From Vibrio gelatinilyticus (GTDB lineage Bacteria; Pseudomonadota; Gammaproteobacteria; Enterobacterales; Vibrionaceae): a stretch of DNA of 64,000 nt. The notes below the pieces were generated by a model. That model had not been told where the DNA came from, did not search any database, and worked only from the letters and a program-made list of their open reading frames with translations. Shown here piece after piece: positions 36,774-48,700 of this stretch. The DNA lies in NCBI RefSeq assembly GCF_022836845.1, contig NZ_JAJNNZ010000002.1, positions 357,033 through 421,032 of the forward strand, given 5' to 3'. Made by a program: the position numbers and the translations under genes. The stretch's first letter is position 1. Every line of letters starts with the position of its first letter.

Positions 36774-37734
36774 ACACCACCTGATAATACGCCTCTCCAT
36801 TAACATACGCCTCGATATTCGCAACGAGGATCTCACACAAGGTACTGATCGAGGAATCACTCCCCCAAGCAACATGTGGCGTCAATATCAAGTTCGCTAA
36901 GTCCATGTGGGCAATTAGGGGGTTATTGATATCAGCTGGCTCTTGCGTAAAAACATCGACACCTGCCGCCGCGATATCTCCTGATTTCAACGCCTCTACC
37001 AAGGCGCTCTCGTTGACCAAGCCACCGCGCCCGGTGTTAATTAAAACCGAGGTAGATTTCATTAACTTTAACTCTTGTTCGTCAATAAGGTGGTGCGTTT
37101 GTTCCGTCAGCGGACAAAGTAGCGCGATAGCATCGCTTTGTTCAAGAACCTGTGAAAAGGGCATGTATCCCTCACGGCAAGTGACGGCGAATTTTCGCTC
37201 AGAAAATACGACGTTCATTCCTATCGCTTTCGCTAATTTCGCCGTCGCTTGCCCTAACGTACCACCGCCGACAATACCAAGCGTTGCGCCAGCAATATCT
37301 CTAATCGGGTGAGTAAAGAAGCAGAATTTATTTTGCCTTTGCCATTCTCCCGCTCGAATATCCTGATGATAAGCAGGAATACTACGCATTAAGGTGAACA
37401 GCAAGCCTATCACGTGTTCGGGTACCGACTGGTTGGCGTAGCCACGAATGTTAGAAACACTGATGCCTTGCTGTTGGCAATAATCTAGATCCACATTATT
37501 GACCCCAGTTGCGGCGACAGCAATGTGCTTGACGTTAGGTGCCTGGGCTAGTAAATCGCTCGTCAATGCCACTTTATTGCTGATCACGATGTCCGCATCA
37601 CGAATACGTTCTGCAACCGTTTCTGGTTGGGATTCCGGATAGCTCACCCATTGGTGAGGAAACGCTAGGTCAGGGATGGAAATATGGCTAGGGATGGTAT
37701 CTCTATCAAGAAATACCACTTTTACTGCGGTCAT
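36772..37734 (-). CDS. D-2-hydroxyacid dehydrogenase (glycerate dehydrogenase-like)
   Basis: 320 residues. It matches the NAD-dependent D-2-hydroxyacid dehydrogenases. The Rossmann motif GGGTLG is at residues 156-161. The catalytic residues R236 (in NTGRGG), E265 (in FTQEP) and H287 (in TPHVAW) are all present. The best match in layout is hydroxypyruvate/glycerate dehydrogenase (HprA-type), which reduces hydroxypyruvate to D-glycerate, but the substrate is not fixed by sequence alone. CAGGAG precedes the ATG. Nothing around it indicates a pathway. Confidence 0.88.
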   Translation of the reverse strand: MTAVKVVFLDRDTIPSHISIPDLAFPHQWVSYPESQPETVAERIRDADIVISNKVALTSDLLAQAPNVKHIAVAATGVNNVDLDYCQQQGISVSNIRGYANQSVPEHVIGLLFTLMRSIPAYHQDIRAGEWQRQNKFCFFTHPIRDIAGATLGIVGGGTLGQATAKLAKAIGMNVVFSERKFAVTCREGYMPFSQVLEQSDAIALLCPLTEQTHHLIDEQELKLMKSTSVLINTGRGGLVNESALVEALKSGDIAAAGVDVFTQEPADINNPLIAHMDLANLILTPHVAWGSDSSISTLCEILVANIEAYVNGEAYYQVV

Positions 37735-37798
37735 AAGCTCTCCTGCTTTTCAAGCCCATCAAGGCAACCGCCGATCAGGGTAGAGCCCGAGCGCTGCC

Positions 37799-38536
37799 TT
37801 ACTGTTTAGGTAATGTCTTATAATCTGGTAATTTCAATTCAGGGTCAAAGTGCTGGATCACCATTTCCTGAGCTTCTGGAAAAAAGTCACAAGGAATAAA
37901 AATAGAACTCAATGCTTCGCTCTCTGGGTGATAGAATGCCATTTCAGAAGCGTGCAGTTCTAATCTATCAGAAAAGTCTCTTGCCTGATCATGTGCATAA
38001 AACTCATCACCAACAATAGGGTGCCCGAGCGCCAGCATGTGAACACGAAGTTGATGTGAGCGTCCCGTGATTGGAAAAAGTCGCACAATACTGGTATTAC
38101 CTTGTGATTTTACCACCTGGTAGTAGGTTTGTGATGGCTTTCCATGCTCGAAACACACTTTCTGTCTCGGCCTGTTTGGCCAGTCACAAATCAGCGGCAG
38201 GTCAATCATGCCTTCTGCTTTTTCTGGTTTGCCCCACACGTTTGCATAGTAGATTTTATGGGTTAAGCGATATTGGAACTGTTTTTTTAGAGAGCGCTCT
38301 GCTTCTTTGTGTTTTGCCAATAACATCAACCCAGAGGTGGACATATCAAGACGATGAACCACTTGAATATCCGGGTATTGTTCGTGTAAACGGCTCCACA
38401 TGCTGTCGTAATGTTCTACAGCTCTTCCCGGGACCGAGAGTAAGCCCGATGGTTTGTTGACCGCCAGCATATGGTCATCTTCGAAGACGATTTCTATCCA
38501 GGGGTCCGTTGGGGGGGTATAGCTGAGCATCGCCAT
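37799..38536 (-). CDS. rluA: Dual-specificity pseudouridine synthase RluA (23S U746 / tRNA U32)
   Basis: 245 residues from ATG 38536. With this start the catalytic aspartate is D64 in HRLD (61-64), matching E. coli numbering. The longer frame starts at 38578, inside the rapA terminator. It isomerises uridine to pseudouridine at 23S position 746 and tRNA position 32. NKPSGLLSVPGR, LICDWPNRP and PITGRSHQLRVHMLALGHPI are diagnostic of RluA. It is downstream of rapA on the same strand, as in E. coli, but beyond a terminator. Confidence 0.93.
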   Translation of the reverse strand: MAMLSYTPPTDPWIEIVFEDDHMLAVNKPSGLLSVPGRAVEHYDSMWSRLHEQYPDIQVVHRLDMSTSGLMLLAKHKEAERSLKKQFQYRLTHKIYYANVWGKPEKAEGMIDLPLICDWPNRPRQKVCFEHGKPSQTYYQVVKSQGNTSIVRLFPITGRSHQLRVHMLALGHPIVGDEFYAHDQARDFSDRLELHASEMAFYHPESEALSSIFIPCDFFPEAQEMVIQHFDPELKLPDYKTLPKQ

Positions 38537-38561
38537 ATAAATTACTACCGCTTTAAAAATC

Positions 38562-38593
38562 AAAAAGGCGCAGCACACACTACGCCTTTTTTT
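38562..38593 (-). terminator. Terminator of rapA
   Basis: AAAAAGGCG (38562-38570) pairs with CGCCTTTTT (38583-38591) around a 12-nt loop. The A-run gives the T-tract on the minus strand. It lies between the rapA stop (38605) and the rluA start. Confidence 0.8.
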
Positions 38594-38604
38594 GGGGGGG
38601 ATGA

Positions 38605-41514
38605 TTAGTTGTGGCTCACCACAATTAAGCGCAACGAGTCGAGCTGAACCTGAGCCTTATTAATATAACCATCGAGCTCCTTAATTTGAGACTCAATGGC
38701 ATCGATCTCTTCATCACGTATGTTAGGGTTCACAGCTTTAAGCGCTTGCAGGCGCTCCAACTCCCCATTTAAGCTGCTGTACATCGCTTTGTGTGCCTGT
38801 TCTCGAACCACTGTCACTTTATCTTCTACTGCGCTGCTGCCCGCTTCAATAAGACGATGCACATCGGCTTGAACCGATGCCACTAATTTACTCGCCAAAT
38901 GACGATTAACTGGGCTGAGTTGGCGGTTAAAACTTTCAAACTCCACTTGAGCAGACAGGTCATTGCCACGAGCATCCATCATCATGCGAATGGGTGTTGC
39001 TGGTAAGAAGCGACTGATACCACTTTGCTTTGGTGCCTGTGCATCAACCGCATAGATGAGCTCAAGCAGAATAGTACCGACAGGCAGAGCTTTATTTTTA
39101 AGAAGAGAAACCGCACACGCTCCCACGCCTTCGCTCATGACTAAATCAATGCCACCTTGGATCATTGGGTGTTCCCAGCTGATAAAGTGCATATCTTCGC
39201 GTGATAATGCGGTCTCACGGTCAAACGTAATCGTAGCGCCTTCGTATGGAAGCCCAGGATAGCTTGGGACCATCATATGTTCGGATGGCGTCACCACGAG
39301 TGCGTTTTCGCCTTTGTCATCTTGATTAAGACCAATGGTATCAAATAGGCTTAGGGCAAAAGTCACCAGGTTGGTGTCACCATCACTGGCCGAAATTGTT
39401 TCAACGATCTGTTGTGCTGCTTCTCCGCCATTAGAGTGCATTTCTAACAAGCGATCACGACCTTGCTCCAGTTCGTGCCTTAGTAATTGGTTATATTGAC
39501 GAGATCCTTCAATCACCTCGTCAAGCTCAGTCGTATCTCCAGAGGCCAGCATAGCAATAATCGCCTCTTGGTAGCGGTCGTAAACCATGCGTCCTGTTGG
39601 GCAGGTTTCCGCAAACGCATTGAGGCCTTCATCAAACCAACGAGCCAAGATCGCTTGCGACGTTCCCTCAAGGTAAGGCACATGAACATCAATATCACGC
39701 AGCTGTCCAATACGGTCGAGGCGACCAATACGCTGCTCAAGTAAGTCTGGGTTGAAGGGCAAATCAAACATCACTAATTGATTAGCAAATTGGAAATTAC
39801 GTCCTTCTGAGCCGATTTCACTACAAATCAGTACCTGTGCTCCCCCTTCTTCTTGGGCAAAATACGCTGCGGCTTTATCTCGCTCAAGAATCGACATGCC
39901 TTCATGGAAAACGGTAGCGCGGATACCTTCACGCTCACGCAGGGCTTGCTCTAATTGCAGCGCGGTATTTGCACGTGAAGCAATAACCAGAATCTTATCG
40001 CTACGCTTGACTTTAATTTTGTCGATAAGCCAGTTCACACGGGAGTCGAATTGCCACCAGCTCGATTCATCCCCTTCAAATTCTTGGAAAATCTCTTCTG
40101 GGTACAGCATCTTCATGGCACGCGCTTCTGGTGCCATCTTACCGCCAATCATGCCAGAAACACGAATAGACGTTGTGTACTGTTGAGGTATAGGCATTGG
40201 GATCAAGTTAACGTTGCGCGTCGGAAAGCCTTTGATTGCCGCACGTGTATTTCTAAATAAAACACGTCCAGTACCATGACGGTCCATCAAGTTGTCAATC
40301 AACTCTTGTCTGGCTGAGGCTTTTTCATCAACTGAAGCACTGCTTTCCAGTACATTAAACAGTGGCTCTACATCTTGTTCGGAAAGCAATTCAGTTATTT
40401 GATTTTTCGCATCATCAGCCAACTGTTCACCCGAGAAGAGTGCCGTGACCGCATCCGCAACGGGCGCATATTGCTCTTCTTCTTTGACAAACGCTTCATA
40501 ATCAAAGAAACGATCGGCATCAAGTAAACGCAAACGAGCAAAATGGCTCTCTCGGCCAAGTTGTTCAGGTGTGGCTGTCAAAAGAAGCACACCGGGTGTT
40601 TTTTCAGCGAGGCCTTCGATAACTTGATATTGACGACTTGGTTTCTCTGGGCTCCACTCAAGATGGTGCGCCTCATCCACCACCAATAAATCCCAATCAC
40701 CCTCTAGAGCTTGCTCGTAACGCTTGCGGCTCTTGCGTAAGAAGTCCAACGAGCAAAGTACAAATTGCTGAGTATCAAAGGGGTTGTCAGCTTCAGCGAA
40801 TGCTTCAATGCAGCGCTCTTCATCAAAGATTGAGAAATGCAGATTAAAGCGGCGCATCATTTCGACCAACCACTGATGCTGCAATGTTTCAGGCACCACA
40901 ATTAAGATTCGTTGTGCGCGACCCGAAAGTACTTGTTGATGGATGATCATACCCGCTTCAATGGTTTTACCTAAGCCGACTTCATCGGCAAGCAATACAC
41001 GTGGCGCATAACGGCGACCTACTTCGTGAGCAATAAACAATTGATGTGGAATCAAACCCGCTCGCATTCCACATAAGCCACGCATTGGGCTTTTGTGCTG
41101 CTGGTATTGATTACTTAGGGCGCGGTAACGCAACACAAAGTTGTCCATGCGATCGATCTGACCAGCAAACAATTTATCTTGCGGCTTGTTAAATCGAATT
41201 TGATTACTTAAGAAAATCTCACGCAGAACAGTTCCAGCTTCTTCGGTATCTTGGCGAGTACCAACGTAACTGAATATGCCTTGATTTTCCTGGACCTCTT
41301 CAACTAGCAAAGACCAACCTTCCTGGCTGTCTATGACATCTCCGACATTAAAAATGACTCGAGTTACGGGTGCATCAGTACGTGCGTAAACACGATTCTC
41401 TTCCGATGCCGCAAACATGATGGACACTGTTCTCGCATCCAATGCGACGACTGTACCTAAACCTAAATCACTTTCCGTATCGCTGATCCAGCGTTGCCCT
41501 AAAGCAAATGTCAT
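38605..41514 (-). CDS. rapA: RNA polymerase recycling ATPase RapA (HepA)
   Basis: 969 residues, the usual length. It is an SWI2/SNF2-type ATPase that binds RNA polymerase and helps release it for reuse under high salt. N-terminal Tudor-like modules cover about 1-110. The Walker A DEVGLGKT is at 177-184 and the DEAH box at 280-283. Helicase motifs V-VI lie at about 545-620 ([22 protein letters not shown]). The C-terminal region continues to residue 969. It is followed by a terminator and rluA. Confidence 0.97.
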   Translation of the reverse strand: MTFALGQRWISDTESDLGLGTVVALDARTVSIMFAASEENRVYARTDAPVTRVIFNVGDVIDSQEGWSLLVEEVQENQGIFSYVGTRQDTEEAGTVLREIFLSNQIRFNKPQDKLFAGQIDRMDNFVLRYRALSNQYQQHKSPMRGLCGMRAGLIPHQLFIAHEVGRRYAPRVLLADEVGLGKTIEAGMIIHQQVLSGRAQRILIVVPETLQHQWLVEMMRRFNLHFSIFDEERCIEAFAEADNPFDTQQFVLCSLDFLRKSRKRYEQALEGDWDLLVVDEAHHLEWSPEKPSRQYQVIEGLAEKTPGVLLLTATPEQLGRESHFARLRLLDADRFFDYEAFVKEEEQYAPVADAVTALFSGEQLADDAKNQITELLSEQDVEPLFNVLESSASVDEKASARQELIDNLMDRHGTGRVLFRNTRAAIKGFPTRNVNLIPMPIPQQYTTSIRVSGMIGGKMAPEARAMKMLYPEEIFQEFEGDESSWWQFDSRVNWLIDKIKVKRSDKILVIASRANTALQLEQALREREGIRATVFHEGMSILERDKAAAYFAQEEGGAQVLICSEIGSEGRNFQFANQLVMFDLPFNPDLLEQRIGRLDRIGQLRDIDVHVPYLEGTSQAILARWFDEGLNAFAETCPTGRMVYDRYQEAIIAMLASGDTTELDEVIEGSRQYNQLLRHELEQGRDRLLEMHSNGGEAAQQIVETISASDGDTNLVTFALSLFDTIGLNQDDKGENALVVTPSEHMMVPSYPGLPYEGATITFDRETALSREDMHFISWEHPMIQGGIDLVMSEGVGACAVSLLKNKALPVGTILLELIYAVDAQAPKQSGISRFLPATPIRMMMDARGNDLSAQVEFESFNRQLSPVNRHLASKLVASVQADVHRLIEAGSSAVEDKVTVVREQAHKAMYSSLNGELERLQALKAVNPNIRDEEIDAIESQIKELDGYINKAQVQLDSLRLIVVSHN

Positions 41515-42026
41515 AGAACGACTACCTCACCCGTTTCGAATGTCTTTCTGCCTGTAATTCGGTGGGCTCATTAATGCCAAAGCTGAGCTAAACACACCGC
41601 CAGAGTAGAGTAAATTTTAGATGCTAATTCGATTGTTTGCCGACTATCCACTGCGCTATTCTTTGCAATATCCACAATGGTTGATGGGGCGACAATCAAA
41701 AGTCGCTCATCTTACTTTAAGGCGTGATTTAGGTCACGCCAATTGCTGTGAAATATGCTGTTTTTTTTTGATTGTACCGCTTGACATCAAATTGCAATGA
41801 TTTCCTGACAATGCTAGTCACTCATCCCTCTGATTTATCGCATATAATGAAAATGTGGTCGTAAATATTCTTTAGTAAATGAATCGTGGCCACAGGGAAT
41901 CAAAGCAGGTTTGACTCGAACAAAATCCCGTTTAGAGCCAGCAGCGACTCCGCCTACTGACTCTCTTCTGCTTTTTTTGCGAGCAAGCCTCTCAAGGAAT
42001 AGCGCCGGACTCGGCAAGGAGATTTT
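41515..42026. other. 512-bp divergent region between rapA and phoH
   Basis: No gene is seen. A palindrome at 41721-41740 is the strongest element. A run of T at 41760-41769 follows about 20 bp later. A TATAAT at 41843-41848 could be a phoH -10, but no matching -35 was found. A TTGACA at 41781-41786 has no good -10. The phoH ribosome binding site is CAAGGAGATTTT. Confidence 0.45.
41721..41740. promoter_or_regulatory. CRP-like perfect palindrome upstream of phoH
   Basis: GGCGTGA-N6-TCACGCC, 7-bp perfect arms. The GTGA-N6-TCAC core fits CRP, though the outer C/G differ from TGTGA/TCACA. It lies about 300 bp from phoH and 210 bp from rapA. Confidence 0.45.
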
Positions 42027-43400
42027 ATGGGCGATGCCAATCGTAAATATTTTGTTCTAGACACCAATATCCTCCTTCATGAACCATTTGCCATTTATTC
42101 ATTTAAAGAACACGACGTCATCATTCCGATGACGGTACTTGAAGAACTTGACCGAATTAAAGACAGTAAAAGAGACGTCGCACGTGACGCTCGCGTTGCA
42201 ATTCGAGCCTTAGAAGATCTCTTTCATGATGCAACGCCAGAGCAAATATCGCAAGGCATCCCCCTTCCCTCTAGCCAAGAGGCGACAGGAACCATTTCAA
42301 TTTTGGCAGACTATATTCTGCAAGAAACCGTTAAAGCTTTTGCCGATAAAGAGGGTGACAACCGCATTCTTAACGGTGTCCTTTACTTGCAAGAACAGCA
42401 TAAGCGGGACGTAGTCCTCATCACCAAAGACATCAATATGCGCTTAAGGGCCAAAGGCGCGGGGGTGCGATTTGTCGAAGACTATCGCACCGATCAACTG
42501 ATTGATGATGTCCAATATCTCACGAAAGGCTTTCAATGTTGCCAAGGGGACTTTTGGAGTCAGGTTCCGGAAGTCAACAGTAAAACTCTTGCAGGAAAAA
42601 CCTACCATCAATTTGAACGCTCAGTCATCGACCCTACATACTTAAATCAATATATTATCGATGAAGAAAGCGATTTTGCCGGCCGGGTCGTCGATGTTAA
42701 TGATCATAAAGTGACCCTAAAAGATCTCAGTCGCGAACGTATGAGTCATCGCGGCGCATGGGATATACGACCGAAAAATATTTATCAGGGTATGGCCCTT
42801 GATGCGCTACTCGACCCTGAGATCGATCTAGTTATCCTCACGGGAGCAGCGGGCAGCGGCAAGACCTTACTGGCGATGGCTGCTGCACTTGAGCAAACTA
42901 TTGAACGTAATATGTTTGATAAAATCATCGTGACCCGCAACACCCCTGATATTGGGGAATCAATAGGCTTTCTGCCGGGGAGTGAAGAAGAGAAAATGAT
43001 GCCATGGTTAGCGGCAGTGACCGATACTTTAGAAGCGCTGCATAAAAACGATCACTGCACAGAGGGATCTCTCAAGTACATTTGTGACAAAGCCAACATT
43101 CAATTTAAATCGATTAACTTTATGCGCGGGCGTTCAATCCAAAATGCCTTTGTTTTACTCGATGAGTGTCAGAACCTCACAGCCTCACAAATAAAAACCA
43201 TCATCACGCGCTGCGGTGAAGGAACCAAATTAGTTTGCTCGGGTAACCTTGCTCAAATCGACTCGCCGTATTTGACGCCAGTGACCTCAGGCCTGACTTA
43301 TATGGTCGAACGTTTTAAGAACTTTGAAGGCAGTGTCAATGTGCACCTTAACGGTGTAGTGAGAAGCCGATTGGCAGAGTTCGCAGAAGAGAATTTGTAA
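42027..43400 (+). CDS. PIN-PhoH fusion ATPase
   Basis: 457 residues. The N-terminal PIN nuclease domain (about 1-150) has acidic residues at D12 (LDTNIL), E39/E40, D111 and D135. The C-terminal PhoH ATPase has Walker A GAAGSGKT at 273-280 and Walker B VLLDECQN at about 375-382. This architecture is PhoH2, known elsewhere as an RNA helicase-nuclease. ATP use is likely and nuclease activity plausible from the intact acidic residues. In some actinobacteria PhoH2 is paired with PhoAT as a toxin-antitoxin, but no such partner is seen here. It is followed by a bidirectional terminator. Confidence 0.93.
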   Translation: MGDANRKYFVLDTNILLHEPFAIYSFKEHDVIIPMTVLEELDRIKDSKRDVARDARVAIRALEDLFHDATPEQISQGIPLPSSQEATGTISILADYILQETVKAFADKEGDNRILNGVLYLQEQHKRDVVLITKDINMRLRAKGAGVRFVEDYRTDQLIDDVQYLTKGFQCCQGDFWSQVPEVNSKTLAGKTYHQFERSVIDPTYLNQYIIDEESDFAGRVVDVNDHKVTLKDLSRERMSHRGAWDIRPKNIYQGMALDALLDPEIDLVILTGAAGSGKTLLAMAAALEQTIERNMFDKIIVTRNTPDIGESIGFLPGSEEEKMMPWLAAVTDTLEALHKNDHCTEGSLKYICDKANIQFKSINFMRGRSIQNAFVLLDECQNLTASQIKTIITRCGEGTKLVCSGNLAQIDSPYLTPVTSGLTYMVERFKNFEGSVNVHLNGVVRSRLAEFAEENL

Positions 43401-43424
43401 AAATCGAAGTCGTAATTGAAGGAA

Positions 43425-43455
43425 GAAGGGAGCCATTGTCGATATGGCTCCCTTC
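43425..43455. terminator. Hairpin between convergent phoH and tldD
   Basis: GAAGGGAGCCAT (43425-43436), 7-nt loop, ATGGCTCCCTTC (43444-43455): a 12-bp perfect stem. Its place between two convergent stops makes it a likely terminator for both. The T-tract is poor (CATTGTT). Confidence 0.75.
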
Positions 43456-43465
43456 ATTGTTATGA

Positions 43466-44905
43466 TTAATCCGTGCCACCAACAGTAAGGGCATCTAATT
43501 TCAGTGTTGGTTGGCCAACCCCCACAGGAACGCTTTGTCCAGCTTTACCACAAACACCAACACCGCGATCAAGGCTTAAATCATTCCCCACCATTGATAC
43601 CTGTTGCATTGCGTCAATACCAGAACCGATTAAAGTCGCCCCTTTGACTGGCGCGGTGATTTTACCATCTTCAATCAGGTAAGCTTCAGAAGCAGAAAAA
43701 ACAAACTTACCCGAAGTGATATCCACTTGTCCGCCACCAAAATTCGGTGCATAGATGCCTTTTTTAACCGTTGAGATAATCTCTTCTGGGCTATGCTCCC
43801 CTGGCAACATGTATGTGTTGGTCATGCGTGGCATCGGCAGATGCGCATACGACTCACGTCGGCCATTTCCAGTTGGATTAACGCCCATTAAACGCGCATT
43901 CAGTTTGTCTTGCAGATAGCCCTTTAATACGCCTTTTTCGATCAGTGTGTTGTATTGTCCAGGAACACCTTCATCGTCCACATTGAGTGAACCACGCAGA
44001 TCGGTCAACGTACCGTCATCAACGATGGTACACAAATCTGAGGTGACATTCTGTCCTACTTTTCCGGAAAACACTGAAGAGTCTTTGCGGTTAAAGTCAC
44101 CCTCTAAGCCATGACCCACAGCTTCATGCAATAACACGCCAGGCCAACCTGAACCGAGTACAACAGGCATGGTGCCTGCTGGTGCGGCTATGGCTTCTAA
44201 ATTAACCAGAGCTTGTCGAATGGCCTCATCAGCAAATTGATAAGCCACCTTTTGACCATTGTCGTCACTAAGGAAGAAATCGTAACCAAACCGGCCACCA
44301 CCACCCGCACTGCCTCGCTCGCGGCGTTCTCCTTTTTGCGCCAACACGCTGATAGACAAACGAACAAGAGGACGCGTGTCTCCAGCAAAGGTACCATCGG
44401 TCGCAGCAACCAACATTTGTTCGTATACGCCGCTGATGCTGATGCTCACTTCTTTGATTAATGGCTCTTTGGTACGAATATAGGCGTCAAGCTGTTTCAG
44501 TAGCTCAGTTTTTTGTTGTTTCTCCCAACTTTCTAATGGATTAACCGCTTGATAGAAAGCCTGATTATCGCGTCTGGCTAGGCTACGTACTTGACCGTTT
44601 TGCCCTTGCTGAGCAATACCTCTGGCAGCATTAGCACTTTGAGTGAGCCCTTCCAAATGAATTTGGTCTGAGTATGCAAAGCCAGTTTTCTCACCAGTGA
44701 CCGCACGTACGCCAACGCCACGATCGATGTTAAAAGAGCCATCTTTGATGATGCTATCTTCTAATACTAATGATTCGTGCCAACTGGACTGAAAATAGAT
44801 ATCGGCATAGTCGATTTGACGAGTAGCTATGCTGGCTAATGTCGCCTCAATATCTTGCTCGGTAAGGCCAGATGGGCCTAGTAGCGCGTCTTCTATGCGT
44901 TCCAT
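43466..44905 (-). CDS. tldD: Metalloprotease TldD
   Basis: 479 residues. With TldE (PmbA, not in this window) it forms a Zn-dependent protease that acts on unfolded peptides such as CcdA and the microcin B17 precursor. The metal site HEAVGH is at residues 260-265, followed by GLEGDFNR. The start [14 protein letters not shown] and the C-terminal [15 protein letters not shown] are typical. It ends the csrD-mreBCD-maf-rng-yhdP-nit-tldD gene string, as in E. coli. Confidence 0.95.
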   Translation of the reverse strand: MERIEDALLGPSGLTEQDIEATLASIATRQIDYADIYFQSSWHESLVLEDSIIKDGSFNIDRGVGVRAVTGEKTGFAYSDQIHLEGLTQSANAARGIAQQGQNGQVRSLARRDNQAFYQAVNPLESWEKQQKTELLKQLDAYIRTKEPLIKEVSISISGVYEQMLVAATDGTFAGDTRPLVRLSISVLAQKGERRERGSAGGGGRFGYDFFLSDDNGQKVAYQFADEAIRQALVNLEAIAAPAGTMPVVLGSGWPGVLLHEAVGHGLEGDFNRKDSSVFSGKVGQNVTSDLCTIVDDGTLTDLRGSLNVDDEGVPGQYNTLIEKGVLKGYLQDKLNARLMGVNPTGNGRRESYAHLPMPRMTNTYMLPGEHSPEEIISTVKKGIYAPNFGGGQVDITSGKFVFSASEAYLIEDGKITAPVKGATLIGSGIDAMQQVSMVGNDLSLDRGVGVCGKAGQSVPVGVGQPTLKLDALTVGGTD

Positions 44906-44929
44906 AAGGTTATACTCATTCTATTCAAA

Positions 44930-45760
44930 TTATTTAAAAGAGAGATTCTGTTCGAATCGAATATGGTGCGCGACCGGCATAGCTTGTCTCACTTCATCGA
45001 CAATCTCGGTATTGACATCAGCAATCAACAATCCGGGCGCTTGTTCTAATTCGGCTTGGATTTCGCCCCACGGTGATACCACCATAGAATGCCCCCAAGT
45101 TTCACGTCCGCAAGGGTGAGTGCCCCCTTGGTTTGCTGCAATGATCCAACATTGCGTTTCTATCGCTCGGGCTCGCAATAGCACTTCCCAGTGAGCTTTT
45201 CCCGTTACTGCGGTAAATGCAGCTGGCACAACAATGACGTTTGCCCCTTGACTTCTCAGGGCCGCATACAATTGTGGAAAACGTAGATCGTAACAAATTG
45301 ATAGACCAATCGCACCAAAATCCGTGGGAACCACAGCAATATGCTCTCCCGCTAAAAAGGTCTCTGACTCACGATAGCGCTTAAATCCATCGGCAACATC
45401 AACATCGAACATATGCAACTTGTCATAGTGATTTAGCCGTTGTCCGTGGCAATCATACACCAAAGTTGTGGTTGTCACCTGTTGCGACGGATGCAAGATA
45501 GGGAAACTACCCACGATAAGGTTGAGATTGTGTTCGACGCAAAGAGCAGCTAAACATCGTTGCTTATCACCACTACCCAAGGGTTCCGCTTGGGTGTGAT
45601 AATCTTGTTTATTGCCAAAAACAATTGCATTTTCAGGCAATAAAACCCAGCGAACACCCTGTGAAGATAAGGTTTTCAACTGCATCGCGATATAGTCTAG
45701 ATTCGACTGTGGATCGGCACTAGAGGTCATCTGAATAATTCCAAAGCGTTCCGTGCTCAT
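44930..45760 (-). CDS. Carbon-nitrogen hydrolase (nitrilase superfamily, Nit/omega-amidase-like)
   Basis: 276 residues from ATG 45760 (MSTERFGIIQMTS). A longer frame to 45808 overlaps yhdP and adds residues without family support. The Cys-Glu-Lys triad is visible as E43 (LPENA), K114 (YDKLHMFD) and C156 (SICYDLRFP), the pattern of the Nit branch. Members hydrolyse omega-amides or deaminated glutathione. The exact substrate here is not known. The start is 7 nt past the yhdP stop, so it is cotranscribed with yhdP. Confidence 0.9.
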   Translation of the reverse strand: MSTERFGIIQMTSSADPQSNLDYIAMQLKTLSSQGVRWVLLPENAIVFGNKQDYHTQAEPLGSGDKQRCLAALCVEHNLNLIVGSFPILHPSQQVTTTTLVYDCHGQRLNHYDKLHMFDVDVADGFKRYRESETFLAGEHIAVVPTDFGAIGLSICYDLRFPQLYAALRSQGANVIVVPAAFTAVTGKAHWEVLLRARAIETQCWIIAANQGGTHPCGRETWGHSMVVSPWGEIQAELEQAPGLLIADVNTEIVDEVRQAMPVAHHIRFEQNLSFK

Positions 45761-45767
45761 AAGGTGA

Positions 45768-48700
45768 TTATTTATCCTCTCTGTAATTTTCCGGCAATGT
45801 AAACTCACCCTTACTTCGTGATATTTCCCTTACGGTTGGTGAATCTAATGGCCCTTTCACTTCATAATTAACTTGTGTGACAACTTCAATCACAGGTTGT
45901 ATTACCGTGGTTACCGCCAATACTACCAGTGCGGTTTGAGGAGTCACCGCAAACGCCGTTAATACCGGGATCCCGGAGGTCATATCAGGAACAAAATTGA
46001 CCTCAGCATCTACTGTCTGCTTAGTAAGATCGCCCAGTCCCTTAATGGTCATTTCCCCAGCAACCGCATCCATCTTTATATTATTAGTGAGAAAAACACC
46101 ATTTTGAATTTTTCCGGACCCCTTGATGGAATTAAACGCCATTCCCTTATCAAAGACATCGGTAAAATCGAGCTGCATTTTGCGTATAATGGAATCGAGG
46201 CTGAATAGGCCCAGCAAGCGTGCCGCGCCACTGACATCGGAAATAACCCCTTTACCCAACTCGGTTTTCATTTCACCATTTACGGTTTCAACGCGCATGT
46301 TCCAGGGCGAGCCCTTCCAGGCCAGTGAGGATTCAAGTTTAAATGGCGCTCGTTGTATCCCAGAGGTAATACCAAAGCGCTCCATCAAATCACTGTTATT
46401 CTCACCTTTTACCAACAGCTTAACCTCGGTTTCGCTGTCGTCGTCCGTTAGAGTCCAACGGCCATTTAAGTCGATATGGTTGGTGCCACTTTTAATCTGA
46501 AGCTTTTTCCAGACCAGGCTGTTTTGCTCGCGCGCCATTTCCATGTCAATCTTGCCGACTTTGTACCCCTGAAACCAAAAGTTGTCGATGGTAAATTTAG
46601 TGTCCGGCGCGATTGCGTGAAACTGCTTCTCAAAGTCGCTGATCAGCGGTGCTTTGGGATCATCTACCGCAATAATGGATTCATCACTATTGGCTGTATC
46701 ATCCCAATCAGGCACAAAAACATGCAGACGTTGTAGCGATACTAATAGTTCATCGTCATGACTTAGGTTCGCCTGACCTTTGACTTCTTGACTATCAACA
46801 TCAAACTGCCAAGAGCCTTTCTTTTTACGTGCGTTAAAATCAACATCATGCCATTCAATACTACCTAGCATAAGTTCATTAACGTCTAAGCGCACTCTTT
46901 CTGGCAGCGGTATTGAGGGCGTATTGAGACCATCTAATACCGCCTTTTGACCAATTACAGGCTCTTTGGCTATCGACATCCAATCATCAAGGTTAAATTT
47001 GTCAGTTCGTACCTGAAAGTGGTGGCCAACGATTGGGCTAATCTTAAACCCACCTTTCCCCAATACCAGGTTGGTCGCCTTAAGAACAGGCTGCTCTCCG
47101 GTAATATCAATCTCTGTTTGATACTTTACCGACGGCAATTGCAGTCTAGCGGTGATGGATTGTTGGTTACCAGAGGCTTGCAGACGCGCAAATCCGGTAT
47201 CGCCATACCCCTTCGCTAATGGGTAAGGATATTCACTCACCAAGGTCGCAAAGTTAGCATTGAGATCGAGCTGATAAGTAAAGCCTACGTCATTCAGTTG
47301 TAGTTCAATGCCCATCTGCCAAGGTGCATGTCCTTTAACACGCTTAACCCAGCGCTCTCCGATGTAGGGAATAAGAGGCTTAGTATTCCAGTCACCAATG
47401 GCGTCAATATTAACAGCGTAACCTTTACCTGCATTCTGACCGCTAAAATCCAGAGTGATCGGTTGTTTGAGTAGCTCACCAGACAAACCTGCAGTTTTGA
47501 CCACATCGTTGTCAAACGCCACTCGTCCAGATACGTTTTCAAGCGTCATCGGAGGTGCTTTGATTTCAACATGATTGTCAGTCAGCTCGGCGTAGCCCCA
47601 AGCTCTAGCCTCTTTTTCGTCCTTCGCAAAAGGGATGTATAACTGGAAATCGGCATCAACATCACCACTAATTTGCACAGCGGTGAGCGCGGCTCCAACA
47701 GAATCGACCAATGGTGACGAGGTCATATAGTCACGAACGTCGCCACCGTCTGCGGTCGCTTTTGCCTCAATTTCTATATGTCCAGATGAGCTTAAACGAG
47801 GAATGCGCCCCGTGATCCTTTTGGCTTTGACGTTCATCAAATCGGCAGCGTGAGAGTCTAGATGCATCGCGTCATTTTGAAATAATAAGTCGAGCTGTAG
47901 ATTGGTAATCAGCGGCCAATCCGTTGCAAAACTGAATTTTGCATCTTTCAGGCCAACCCAGGCCTGAAACATTCCATTGTTGCTTTGATAAGGAAAATCA
48001 GATAACTGACCAAACCACAACAGCTTAGAGGTATTCACTCGGCCACCTTGTAACGCGGCTGAGAGGTAGTCCGTCAAATTCTGGCCCAACGCCAAGGTGG
48101 GTAGATAACGCCAGGTCTCACCAGCATTGTGGAGATCCGCTTCAGCGTAAAAAGAAAGAAAAGGGCTTTTGTCTTTAGGAAAATCTAAGCGGAATGCCCC
48201 CAACACCTGCAAATCTGGCGTCGCTACGGTGATCTTATCTGCCCACAACGACCAACCGTTATCATTAAGCTTCTGCCACACGATGTCTACTTGGCCTTGC
48301 TTAATCACTAATGGAGCTTGGAACACATCTCCATACGGCAAGCGATCATCGATCATATTTAAGCGAGCTGTGGCTTGCTCTAAGCTACCTGACACCGTAC
48401 CTGACAAATTGTGAAATTCCGGCAGCAGCTTCCACTGAGCCATTGAGAGCTGACTAAAGGTCGCAGAATATTTAAATGAGTCTGTACCAGCCAATTGCGA
48501 TGCACGAATGTCTTCAATCCGACCTCCAAAATTGAGCCTTTCTAACCACTGGGTCGCGGTATCGTCCGGTGCAAGCTCAGCAAGAGGTCGCAGAGCTTCT
48601 ACATCAAGTTGTGAAACATTAAGTTGCCATTGATTGTTGCGATTCCACAATAGCGCAAAGTCGAGCTCTGGCCATTCGACTTCATTACTACGCAATTGAA

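Noticed and set aside
41835-42017. 60-codon ORF on the minus strand upstream of phoH
   Set aside because: It overlaps the phoH leader, has no ribosome binding site and shows no family character.
42027-43400. PIN-PhoH as part of a toxin-antitoxin pair
   Set aside because: PhoAT-PhoH2 pairs need a small upstream antitoxin gene. The 512-bp gap before this gene holds none that I can support.
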